A stretch of DNA of 13,716 bases from Rhodospirillaceae bacterium. GTDB lineage: Bacteria; Pseudomonadota; Alphaproteobacteria; Rhodospirillales; Magnetovibrionaceae. The first letter of the stretch is position 1, and each line of letters opens with the position of its first letter. A program made the translations under genes and the position numbers. This document shows, one piece after another, positions 1 through 6,770 of the stretch. The stretch is from positions 1 to 13,716 of the forward strand of contig JAOULV010000012.1 of the NCBI GenBank assembly GCA_029881835.1, written 5' to 3'. The notes under the pieces were generated by a model that saw only the letters and a list, made by a program, of their open reading frames with translations, searched no databases and was not told where the DNA came from.

Positions 1-156
1 CTTTTTCCGGTTTAAACGTCCACGGACTGCTGTTTTCTATCGAAAACACCGGAGCGGTTCCTGGCGAATTTGCGCCGGGGCCGCAAAGCCCGTGTGTGAA
101 TTCACCCTTCAAATAAATTAATTGAACGGTGTGGGCGTTATCTAGACCGGAAAAAG
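1..156 (+). ncRNA. Structured small RNA, candidate 6S RNA (ssrS-like)
   Basis: Seen: the plus strand folds into a nearly closed rod. Bases 1-10 pair perfectly with 147-156, 11-14 with 143-146, and 15-23 with 131-139, leaving only a 3-base bulge (140-142). An apical hairpin pairs 54-61 with 77-84 and, past a bulged U, 63-66 with 73-76. A 3'-side hairpin pairs 103-106 with 128-131 and 108-112 with 122-126. A further 5'-side hairpin pairs 31-37 with 42-48. Strand call: pairs 12/145, 19/135, 58/80 and 59/79 are G-U wobbles on the plus strand and would be A-C mismatches on the minus strand. Known: 6S RNA is about 150-190 nt, with a closing stem, a central bubble whose 3' side can form a hairpin, and an apical stem; it binds the sigma-70 RNA polymerase holoenzyme. 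The 3' bubble text around 100-112 resembles the E. coli 6S stretch AUUCACCUUGAA. Inference: a 6S RNA convergent with dnaE. The true 5' end may lie before the window. A leader of an unseen neighbour is the alternative. Confidence 0.5.
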
Positions 157-275
157 GCCTGTGGCAAGAAAAAACAGATAAAAACTGCTAAATTTGGCAA
201 AAATTAACGCTTCCAGCCCCATTTGCTGCCCAATGGGCAAAAGCGGTTATGGTGAATACAATAATATGTAAGTAT

Positions 276-3200
276 TTATATTTCCTGCACTTCGGCAATG
301 CCGGCAAGCGACCTAACGGCCTGAAGAAGTTGGGGGGTTACCTCAATTTGGTTTTTGAGGGTTATTTTCACTTCTTTAGCCGGCGCGATGCGCGCAACAA
401 CGTTGACCCGGCCCCGCCCCCGGCTTGAGCCATCAAGCACCTCTTTCAATCCGACCAGCCCCTTATCGCTATCAATCGCAACCGTTAGGCCAGCCGCGGT
501 TTGTGAGGCCACCTCATCAAGCGGTTTTAACGATTGGGCCGAAAGGCGCAGGGTTTCGCCTTCGAACTGGGCCGATGCGCGAATAAAAAGCGATTGCCCC
601 GGTTCTAACACCCCTTGGGCCTGGGCAAGCTGTTCGGAAAACACCACAACCTCAAACGCGCCGGTGGTATCGGAAAATTGAACAAAGGCATAACGGTTGC
701 CCTTGGCCGAAATGCGTTCTTTTTTAGAAATTACCGTTCCGGCAATGCTAACCGCACCCGAACGACCACTTTCCATGATGTCGGAAAAACGCTGGGCCTC
801 AAGACGCTTTAGGCTTTTGCTGTAAGAATCCAACGGGTGGGCAGAAAGATAAAATCCCAAAGCATCGAATTCTTCTTTCAGTTTATCCATCGGGGAAAAA
901 TCTGGAATATCGGGAAGCCTGATTGCGGGTTCGACCGCATCATCGCCACCAAATAAACCTATTTGCCCGCTTTCGCGTTCCGACTGCGCGGCCTGCGCCG
1001 TGCCCAATACAATTTCCAACCCGCTTATCATCTGGCGACGGTTGGGGACCATTGCATCGAAACTGCCTGCGCGAATAAGATTTTCAAGCTGGCGTTTATT
1101 GACCTGATGGGCATCAACCCGTTTGGCAAAATCAGAAACATCTTTGAACGGGCCGTTTTTTTTGCGTTCAGCCACCAATGCGTCCATGGCGCCGGCACCA
1201 ACGTTTTTAATGGCGGCTAGGGCGTATCTTATGGATACCGCCTTGCCATTTTTATCACGTTCAACCTTAAAGGTTGTTTGCGAAAGATTGATATCGGGTG
1301 GCAGTAATTTAATTCCCATGCGGTCAAGTTCTTGGCGATAAGCATTTAATTTATCAGTATTGCCAAGATCAAGCGTCATGGATGCGGCCATAAATTCAAC
1401 CGGGAAATTTGCTTTCATGAAACCTGTTTGATAGGCAACCAACGCATAAGCCGCGGCGTGCGATTTGTTAAAGCCATAACCCGCAAACTTATCAACTTGG
1501 TCAAATATTTGGCTTGCCTTGGCTTCGTCTACACCGCGCGCTTTTGCCCCGTCAACAAATGCCGCGCGCTGTTCATCCATTTCCTTTTGGATTTTTTTGC
1601 CCATAGCACGGCGCAATAAATCGGCACTGCCAAGGGAATAGCCGGAAAGTTCCTGGGCAATTTGCATTACCTGTTCTTGGTAAATCATAATACCAAAGGT
1701 TTCGCGCAAAATTGGCTCTAAGGTCGGGTAAAGGTAATCCGGCTCTTCTTCGCCGTGTTTGCGCTTGATGTAGCTAGGGATATTTTCCATCGGGCCGGGG
1801 CGATAAAGCGCCACAACCGCGATAATGTCTTCGAATTTATCGGGGCGTAGCTGGCGCAAAACATCTTTCATGCCCGCGCTTTCTAACTGGAATACCCCTT
1901 GGGTTTCGGCCCGGGCCATCATTTCAAACGTTTTAACGTCATCAAGCGGTATGGTCAGAAGATCAACATCAACCCCGCCCTCGGCAACATGATTAACCGT
2001 GGTTGATAAAACCGTTAGGGTTTTAAGGCCAAGAAAATCAAACTTAACCAGACCCGCCTGTTCAACATATTTCATGTTAAACCCGGTAACCGGCATATCC
2101 GAACGCGGGTCGCGATAAACCGGAACAAGGTCGCTTAGCGGCCTGTCGCCGATAACCACACCGGCGGCATGGGTTGAAGCGTGGCGATAAAGCCCCTCTA
2201 GCTGTTTGGCAATTTCCACCAGATGGCTTACTTCCGGTTCGTCGCGTATCATTTCGCGCAATTGCGGCTCGGCCACGATTGCTTCGGGCAGTGTTACGGG
2301 TGCGGCCGGGTTATTGGGAACCAGTTTGCAAATGCGATCCACCTGACCATAGGGCATTTCCAGCACCCGCCCGACATCGCGCAATACCGCGCGGGCTTGC
2401 AATTTACCGAAGGTAATAATTTGCGCCACGTGGTCACGGCCATATTTTTCCTGCACGTAGTGAATGACCTCATCACGGCGTTCTTGGCAGAAATCGATAT
2501 CGAAATCGGGCATGGATACACGTTCGGGGTTCAAAAAACGTTCAAACAGCAAACCCCAACGAAGCGGGTCAAGGTCGGTAATGGTAAGCGCCCACGCAAT
2601 AACCGAACCGGCACCCGAACCACGGCCCGGGCCGACAGGAATGTCGTGCTGTTTTGCCCATTTAATAAAATCCGAAACGATAAGAAAATATCCGGCAAAA
2701 CCCATTTCAATAATTACGCCAAGTTCGTATTCAAGCCGTTCGCGGTATGGCTTGGCCGCACTTTCGCGCTCAGGCTCGCTCATTTCGGGTTTAAAAACCT
2801 GAATACGCAAACGTTCTTCAAGGCCGGCTTTGGATTGGTTTTTTAACTCGTCACCTTCGTTCATGCCGGGGCCACAATCATAGGGCGGCAAGATTGGCGC
2901 AATTTTCGGAACCTTGAACGCGCATCTTTTGGCAATTACCAATGTGTTGGTTATTGCTTCGGGAATATCGGCAAACAGTTCTTTCATTTCATTGGCGCTT
3001 TTAAAATAATGCTCAACGCTTAAGCGCCTGCGTTCATCCATTGAAACGTAAGCACCAGCGGCAACACAAATAAGCGCATCATGGGCATCAAACATTTCAC
3101 GGTTGGCAAAAAATACCTCGTTAGTTGCGACCAGCGGAATGTTCATTTCATAAGCAAGGTCAATCAACCTGCCTTCAATCGCTTCTTCTTCCCTAAGGCC

Positions 3201-3803
3201 GTGACGCTGCAATTCAATATAAATATTGCCGGGAAAAATATTTTGCAGGTGCTGCAACATTTCACGTGCTTCATCGTTCTGCCCGTCAAGCAAAAGCCTG
3301 CCGACCGGGCCCGCAACCCCACCGGTTAAAACAATAAGCCCGGCTGAATGCTTTTTTAAATCATCAATATTTACTTTGGGGTCTTCGGCATCATCACTTT
3401 CAAGGTAAGCAACGCTGAAAAGTTTTAATAAATTGCGATAACCGATATCGTTTTGCACCAATAGAACTATTTTGTCGGGGTCGGGTGAGCGCATATTTTT
3501 TGCTTGCGGTTGTTTGGCATCAGCCCGTTCCAGCGATAACTGGCAACCTATTATCGGCTGAACACCCTTTTCCGCCGCGCCATAAGAAAATTCAAGCGCG
3601 CCAAATAAATTATTGGTATCGGTTATGGCGACCGCAGGCATTCGCCCATCAACGCACAACGCGACCAAATCTTTGGGTTGGATTGCGCCTTCCAACAATG
3701 AATATGCCGAATGCACCCGAAGGTGAACAAAATCGGCATGTGCTGCGGCTGTATCGTGCGTGCTATCTGGTGCGTTATCTGGCATAAACAAAGAATTCCA
3801 CAC
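276..3803 (-). CDS. dnaE: DNA polymerase III alpha subunit (replicative polymerase)
   Basis: Catalytic alpha subunit of the chromosomal replicase. At 1175 residues it is close to E. coli DnaE (1160). Domains in order: PHP domain (about 24-300), with HLRVHS at 27-32 where an active PHP would have HxH, so metal-dependent proofreading is probably lost as in E. coli; polymerase palm/fingers with PDFDIDF at 432-438 and KFDFLGL at 587-593 supplying the catalytic aspartates; helix-hairpin-helix (about 862-880); a Q-x-x-L-F type sliding-clamp motif QIGLF at 947-951; an OB fold (about 1017-1090); and a C-terminal tail expected to contact the clamp loader. Proofreading would then need a separate DnaQ. 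Start: GTG at 3803 gives this length; an in-frame ATG at 3785 (residue 7) is equally possible because neither has a clear Shine-Dalgarno and conservation begins near residue 24. It is the last gene of the minus-strand series, separated from lolD by 135 bases. Confidence 0.98.
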   Translation of the reverse strand: MWNSLFMPDNAPDSTHDTAAAHADFVHLRVHSAYSLLEGAIQPKDLVALCVDGRMPAVAITDTNNLFGALEFSYGAAEKGVQPIIGCQLSLERADAKQPQAKNMRSPDPDKIVLLVQNDIGYRNLLKLFSVAYLESDDAEDPKVNIDDLKKHSAGLIVLTGGVAGPVGRLLLDGQNDEAREMLQHLQNIFPGNIYIELQRHGLREEEAIEGRLIDLAYEMNIPLVATNEVFFANREMFDAHDALICVAAGAYVSMDERRRLSVEHYFKSANEMKELFADIPEAITNTLVIAKRCAFKVPKIAPILPPYDCGPGMNEGDELKNQSKAGLEERLRIQVFKPEMSEPERESAAKPYRERLEYELGVIIEMGFAGYFLIVSDFIKWAKQHDIPVGPGRGSGAGSVIAWALTITDLDPLRWGLLFERFLNPERVSMPDFDIDFCQERRDEVIHYVQEKYGRDHVAQIITFGKLQARAVLRDVGRVLEMPYGQVDRICKLVPNNPAAPVTLPEAIVAEPQLREMIRDEPEVSHLVEIAKQLEGLYRHASTHAAGVVIGDRPLSDLVPVYRDPRSDMPVTGFNMKYVEQAGLVKFDFLGLKTLTVLSTTVNHVAEGGVDVDLLTIPLDDVKTFEMMARAETQGVFQLESAGMKDVLRQLRPDKFEDIIAVVALYRPGPMENIPSYIKRKHGEEEPDYLYPTLEPILRETFGIMIYQEQVMQIAQELSGYSLGSADLLRRAMGKKIQKEMDEQRAAFVDGAKARGVDEAKASQIFDQVDKFAGYGFNKSHAAAYALVAYQTGFMKANFPVEFMAASMTLDLGNTDKLNAYRQELDRMGIKLLPPDINLSQTTFKVERDKNGKAVSIRYALAAIKNVGAGAMDALVAERKKNGPFKDVSDFAKRVDAHQVNKRQLENLIRAGSFDAMVPNRRQMISGLEIVLGTAQAAQSERESGQIGLFGGDDAVEPAIRLPDIPDFSPMDKLKEEFDALGFYLSAHPLDSYSKSLKRLEAQRFSDIMESGRSGAVSIAGTVISKKERISAKGNRYAFVQFSDTTGAFEVVVFSEQLAQAQGVLEPGQSLFIRASAQFEGETLRLSAQSLKPLDEVASQTAAGLTVAIDSDKGLVGLKEVLDGSSRGRGRVNVVARIAPAKEVKITLKNQIEVTPQLLQAVRSLAGIAEVQEI

Positions 3804-3820
3804 TAAAGGTGCGAATTCCA
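3793..3820. repeat. Direct repeat GAATTCCA, 20-base period, at the dnaE start
   Basis: GAATTCCA occurs at 3793-3800 and again at 3813-3820, exactly 20 bases apart, which is about two helical turns. The two copies flank the GTG candidate start of dnaE (3801-3803). If the ATG at 3785 is the real start, both copies lie in the untranslated leader. This could be a protein-binding pair or chance; nothing else supports a function. Confidence 0.25.
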
Positions 3821-3847
3821 GTGGCTGAAAAAATCTTTTTCTTGAAT

Positions 3848-3856
3848 TTATCCACA
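3848..3856 (+). promoter_or_regulatory. DnaA-box consensus 9-mer upstream of dnaE
   Basis: TTATCCACA at 3848-3856 matches exactly the high-affinity E. coli DnaA box. It lies in the 135-base gap between lolD and dnaE, about 45 bases upstream of the GTG start of dnaE. On the minus strand it reads TGTGGATAA and overlaps a weak -10-like hexamer (GATAAA). Known: DnaA acts as a transcription factor at single boxes near replication genes. Inference: a possible DnaA control site for dnaE. One exact 9-mer over both strands of this window is expected only about 0.1 times by chance, but no second box is seen close by. Confidence 0.4.
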
Positions 3857-3938
3857 GCCAAATACCAGATAAATCAACGGATTTGAGCCGATAATTTTAT
3901 CAAAGGGTTTGCCATTTACGCCCCACCCGACCAAAGTT

Positions 3939-4625
3939 TTAATCTTCGCTCAGGTGGCCATCTTTTAGGCGGACGATTCTATCCATCCGCCCTGCCAGTT
4001 CCGGGTTGTGGGTGGCGATAATAGCGGTCAGACCGGCACCACGGGCAAGCCCCAACAACATTTTAAAAACCTCGTTCGCGGTTTCCGGGTCAAGGTTACC
4101 TGTCGGTTCATCGGCCAATAATAAATCCGGTGCATTGGCAAGCGCGCGGGCAATGGCGACGCGTTGCTGTTCACCGCCCGACAGGCGTGCCGGGCGATGG
4201 CTGGCACGATCGCTTAACCCCAACATTTCCAATAACTGGTCCGCCCTTATTCCGGCGTCTGATTTATTCATTCCGCCTATTATTTGCGGAATTATTATAT
4301 TTTCCCGCGCCGAGAATTCCGGCAACAAATGATGGTACTGGTAAATAAAGCCAAGATGCTTGCGCCTGAGTTCGGTTTGGCGGTCGTCTTTTTGTCCGGT
4401 GCAAACTTCGCCGTTTATTAAAACATCACCTTCGTTTGGTCGCTCTAATAGGCCCGCAATATGCAACATGGTTGATTTGCCCGAACCCGATGGCCCGACC
4501 AGCGCAATTATTTCGCCCCTTTTGACCGAAAGGTTGGCGTCTTTCAAAACGTGCAGTTCACTACGGCCTTGGCGAAAAACCCGGTGGATGTTTTTTAATT
4601 CCAGCACATTATTGTTATTATTCAT
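3939..4625 (-). CDS. lolD: Lipoprotein-releasing system ATP-binding protein LolD
   Basis: ATPase of the LolCD(E) ABC transporter, which extracts outer-membrane lipoproteins from the inner membrane and hands them to LolA. At 228 residues it is near E. coli LolD (233). Walker A GPSGSGKST at 44-52; Q-loop glutamine Q96 within YQYHHLLPEF, the form typical of LolD; ABC signature LSGGEQQ at 148-154; Walker B LLLADE at 168-173; switch histidine H206. All catalytic residues are present. Start: the frame stays open upstream to 4781, but that part is the shadow of lolC. The ATG at 4625 starts directly before the ABC core and overlaps the end of lolC by 8 bases, which suggests translational coupling. 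The N-terminus is a run of five asparagines encoded by AAT/AAC codons. No convincing terminator was seen after the stop. Confidence 0.95.
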   Translation of the reverse strand: MNNNNNVLELKNIHRVFRQGRSELHVLKDANLSVKRGEIIALVGPSGSGKSTMLHIAGLLERPNEGDVLINGEVCTGQKDDRQTELRRKHLGFIYQYHHLLPEFSARENIIIPQIIGGMNKSDAGIRADQLLEMLGLSDRASHRPARLSGGEQQRVAIARALANAPDLLLADEPTGNLDPETANEVFKMLLGLARGAGLTAIIATHNPELAGRMDRIVRLKDGHLSED

Positions 4626-5862
4626 AGCGCAGCGCCTCTGCCGGATCGGTGCGCGCCGCGCGCCATGACGGGTAAATGGTTGCAAACAGCGATAACCCCA
4701 AACCCATAAGCACCACAGATACCACCTCAACCGGGTCAATTTTGGCCGGAAGCTGGGTAAGGAAATATATTTCTGCGGCAAATAGCTCTGCCCCGGTTAT
4801 GGACTGAACCCATTGGCGGATTAGTTCGATGTTTGATGCCACCCACAGGCCTAAAATCATTCCCGAAAATGTTCCAATAACCCCAATTGACGCACCGGCA
4901 AGAAAAAATACCCGCATTATCATGCCCCGGGTCGCACCCATGGTGCGCAAAATTGCAATATCCGCACCCTTGTCCTTTACCAGCATTATCAGGCTGGAAA
5001 TAATATTGAATGCCGCGACAATTATTATCAGCGTCAAAATAAGGAACATTACATTGCGTTCCACCTGAATAGCGTTAAAAAAGCTGGAATTGGCCTGTTG
5101 CCAATCATGTACGCGCGCTTTTATGCCAAGGGTTTTTCTTATTTCATGGCCAATAGGTTTAGTTTTGTCTGGGTCTTCGACAAACACTTCAAGGTTGGTA
5201 ACCTTTTCCGGCATGGAAAAATAAACCTGCGCCGCGTGTAGCGGCATAAAGATAAACCCTGAATCGTATTCAAACATTCCGACTTTGAAAATCGCCACAA
5301 CCCTGAAGGCGCGCATTCGAGGAACCGTGCCAAATGCGGTTGCCCGACCATTGGGTGAAATCAGCGTTACCTTTTCGCCGACAAAAAGGCCAAGACGCTT
5401 GGCCAGTTCCGCGCCGATTGCAACCGTATCGTCGGGTCCGAACGCATCTAGGGATCCATATTCAATATTATCTGCAATGATGGGGCGATTTTTTATATCG
5501 TCAGAACGCAAAGCCCTAACCACCGCGCCACGAGAAACATTACCGACAGATGCCATTACTTGGCCTTCTATCATTGGGGTAACGCTCACAACACCGGGGA
5601 CACCGCGCACAACAATTGCCTGGGCGTCAAAATCTTCCATCACACGCGATTGGTTATAAACGCTGATGTGGCCGTTAAGGCCAAGAATGCGGTTCATTAG
5701 TTCGGCGCGAAAGCCGTTCATCACCGCCATCACAATAATAAGCGTGGCCACGCCCAAGGCTATGCCCATAAGCGAAAACCACGCAATTATAGAAACAAAA
5801 CCTTCTTGCCGCCGCGCCCTGAGATAGCGCATTGCAAGCATCCATTCAAATGCAGAAAACAT
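4618..5862 (-). CDS. lolC: Lipoprotein-releasing system permease LolC/LolE family
   Basis: Inner-membrane permease partner of LolD. At 414 residues it shows the MacB/FtsX-like four-helix layout: TM1 about 23-48, a large periplasmic domain (about 50-268), then TM2 271-294, TM3 316-342 and TM4 378-398. The segment around 172-215 corresponds in position to the periplasmic hook that recruits LolA in E. coli LolC, and the protein ends with the family's WRAARTDPAEALRYE-like tail. Only one permease gene is present next to lolD, whereas E. coli has lolC and lolE; alphaproteobacteria commonly have one, so a homodimer is inferred. Start ATG at 5862 with an AAAGG element about 13 bases upstream. A promoter-like sequence lies 66-94 bases upstream. 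The stop overlaps the lolD start. Confidence 0.94.
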   Translation of the reverse strand: MFSAFEWMLAMRYLRARRQEGFVSIIAWFSLMGIALGVATLIIVMAVMNGFRAELMNRILGLNGHISVYNQSRVMEDFDAQAIVVRGVPGVVSVTPMIEGQVMASVGNVSRGAVVRALRSDDIKNRPIIADNIEYGSLDAFGPDDTVAIGAELAKRLGLFVGEKVTLISPNGRATAFGTVPRMRAFRVVAIFKVGMFEYDSGFIFMPLHAAQVYFSMPEKVTNLEVFVEDPDKTKPIGHEIRKTLGIKARVHDWQQANSSFFNAIQVERNVMFLILTLIIIVAAFNIISSLIMLVKDKGADIAILRTMGATRGMIMRVFFLAGASIGVIGTFSGMILGLWVASNIELIRQWVQSITGAELFAAEIYFLTQLPAKIDPVEVVSVVLMGLGLSLFATIYPSWRAARTDPAEALRYE

Positions 5863-5927
5863 GGTTTGCGGTCAGCCTTTCGAGTTTTGTTTCTTAAATC
5901 ATTACGGACTTTGCGAATCTCATGGTT

Positions 5928-5956
5928 ACTCTAGGCGATGGCGGCATTTATGGCAA
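5928..5956 (-). promoter_or_regulatory. Putative sigma-70-type promoter for lolC-lolD
   Basis: On the minus strand, TTGCCA (5956-5951) and TAGAGT (5933-5928) are separated by exactly 17 bases. They match the -35 consensus TTGACA at 5 of 6 positions and the -10 consensus TATAAT at 4 of 6. Transcription would start near 5921, giving a leader of about 60 bases before lolC. It lies in the 134-base gap after tag (5863-5996), the place where a new transcription unit would be expected. I found no clear terminator for tag in the same gap. Confidence 0.4.
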
Positions 5957-5996
5957 CGTGGCTAGGGCTAACCGCCAGGGGGAATAACGCCAGCAT

Positions 5997-6566
5997 CTAT
6001 ACTTTTGGGTTGTTTTTATAAATGGATTGATCGGCCTTCATCCATGGCGGGTTTTTGGCAGATATTTTTTTATAAATGGGGCATTTTTTTGCATGCGCGC
6101 CGGGCAAATACCCGGTCCCCATTAAAAATTCATTTACGACTTCAGGGCCGGTAAAGGCGAAATGTTTGCGAAATAATTTTACCCAGTCTTTGTGTGCCAA
6201 CGGATGGTTCTTTGCCAACCATTTGGCAAAACCGCCGTGGGTTTCGCGCATTTCAATTATTACTGCAGCGTTTTTTATTATCGCTTCAACCTTGCGCCGA
6301 TTTCTGATTATTCCGGAATTTTTCAAAAGCCGGTTGATGTCGCGCTTTTTGTAATTTGCCACTTTATCAACATCAAAATTTTCAAATGCCGCAACCGTGG
6401 TTGGGCGTTTTTTTAATATCAATTCCCACGAAAGGCCGGGTTGGAATATTTCCAACGCCAGCAATTCAAATAATTCACGCTCATTCCTTCCGGGGAAACC
6501 ATATTCCTTATCGTGATATTTTCCGTGTACGGGATGGCCGGGGGCGACTTCGCAATACCATGACAT
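5997..6566 (-). CDS. tag: DNA-3-methyladenine glycosylase I
   Basis: Base-excision repair enzyme that removes 3-methyladenine from alkylated DNA. At 189 residues it compares with 187 in E. coli Tag. The key residues are visible: the zinc set C5, H18, H158 and C162 (E. coli C4, H17, H175, C179); base-stacking Y17; E39, the counterpart of E. coli Glu38, inside LEIFQPGLSW; and W47. The spacer between E39 and the HxxxC zinc pair is 17-18 residues shorter than in E. coli, and about 27 mostly basic residues follow the zinc pair instead of eight. Start ATG at 6566 with an AGGG element about 10 bases upstream, 26 bases after the small membrane gene. The local G+C (about 35-47% in lines counted) is lower than in the flanking genes. 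In many alphaproteobacteria proS lies at this position instead. Confidence 0.93.
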   Translation of the reverse strand: MSWYCEVAPGHPVHGKYHDKEYGFPGRNERELFELLALEIFQPGLSWELILKKRPTTVAAFENFDVDKVANYKKRDINRLLKNSGIIRNRRKVEAIIKNAAVIIEMRETHGGFAKWLAKNHPLAHKDWVKLFRKHFAFTGPEVVNEFLMGTGYLPGAHAKKCPIYKKISAKNPPWMKADQSIYKNNPKV

Positions 6567-6575
6567 TTATTCACA
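6567..6575 (+). promoter_or_regulatory. DnaA-box-like 9-mer at the tag start
   Basis: TTATTCACA fits the relaxed DnaA consensus TTATNCACA and directly abuts the tag start codon. Relaxed matches are expected about 0.4 times by chance in a window of this length, so this is weak on its own. It is recorded because the exact box occurs upstream of dnaE. Confidence 0.15.
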
Positions 6576-6592
6576 GCCCTTTAAAAAAATAA

Positions 6593-6760
6593 TTACCACA
6601 AACCTTTGCGCATCATAAATATGATGGTGGTTAATGTTCCTTCAATGGCGACTAAAATCGTAAGGCCGATACCAATCCATATGGCCCATTTAAGGTCTAT
6701 TTTGATTTCGCGCTTTTCTAGCGGTAATTCATGCAATCTTTTTTTAGCGTTATCTTCCAT
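6593..6760 (-). CDS. Small single-pass membrane protein, unknown function
   Basis: A 55-residue protein I do not recognise. The N-terminal 24 residues are highly charged (Lys, Arg, Glu, Asp), followed by one hydrophobic segment (about 25-50) that contains a glutamate (E40) and three threonines or so, and a short basic RKGLW tail. The positive-inside rule does not clearly orient it because both ends carry positive charge. Start: the frame opens at a TTG at 6790 that overlaps mce, but the ATG at 6760, 10 bases after the mce stop, is the more natural start, though its Shine-Dalgarno is poor. It sits between mce and tag with short gaps, so co-transcription is likely. Many alphaproteobacteria have a small membrane protein of the DUF1467 type after mce; this one is shorter, has one rather than two membrane segments, and does not look like that family. 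Confidence 0.7.
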   Translation of the reverse strand: MEDNAKKRLHELPLEKREIKIDLKWAIWIGIGLTILVAIEGTLTTIIFMMRKGLW

Positions 6761-6770
6761 GATTGCACCA

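Noticed and set aside
1..156. Minus-strand reading of the structured region as a leader (for example of a ribosomal protein gene) beyond the window
   Set aside because: Several pairs that are G-U on the plus strand become A-C mismatches on the minus strand, so the fold is better on plus. Not fully excluded because the neighbour is unseen.
216..239. Inverted repeats after dnaE (227-231 with 235-239; alternatively 216-223 with 232-238) as a dnaE terminator
   Set aside because: On the minus strand no T-run follows directly; the nearest short T tract is more than 10 bases further on.
2223..2846. Plus-strand open frame of 207 codons opposite dnaE
   Set aside because: It is the antisense shadow of a highly conserved dnaE region; no recognisable protein or start signal.
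3857..3886. dnaE promoter (TTGATT with a weak GATAAA or TGGATA -10 element)
   Set aside because: Either the spacing (19) or the -10 match is poor; not supportable as a feature.
3890..3901. Near-palindrome GATAATTTTATC in the lolD-dnaE gap as an operator or terminator
   Set aside because: Short, AT-only core and no second copy; within chance expectation.
4626..4781. N-terminal extension of LolD in frame upstream of 4625
   Set aside because: It overlaps lolC coding sequence over its full length and has no likeness to ABC proteins; the ATG at 4625 fits family length.
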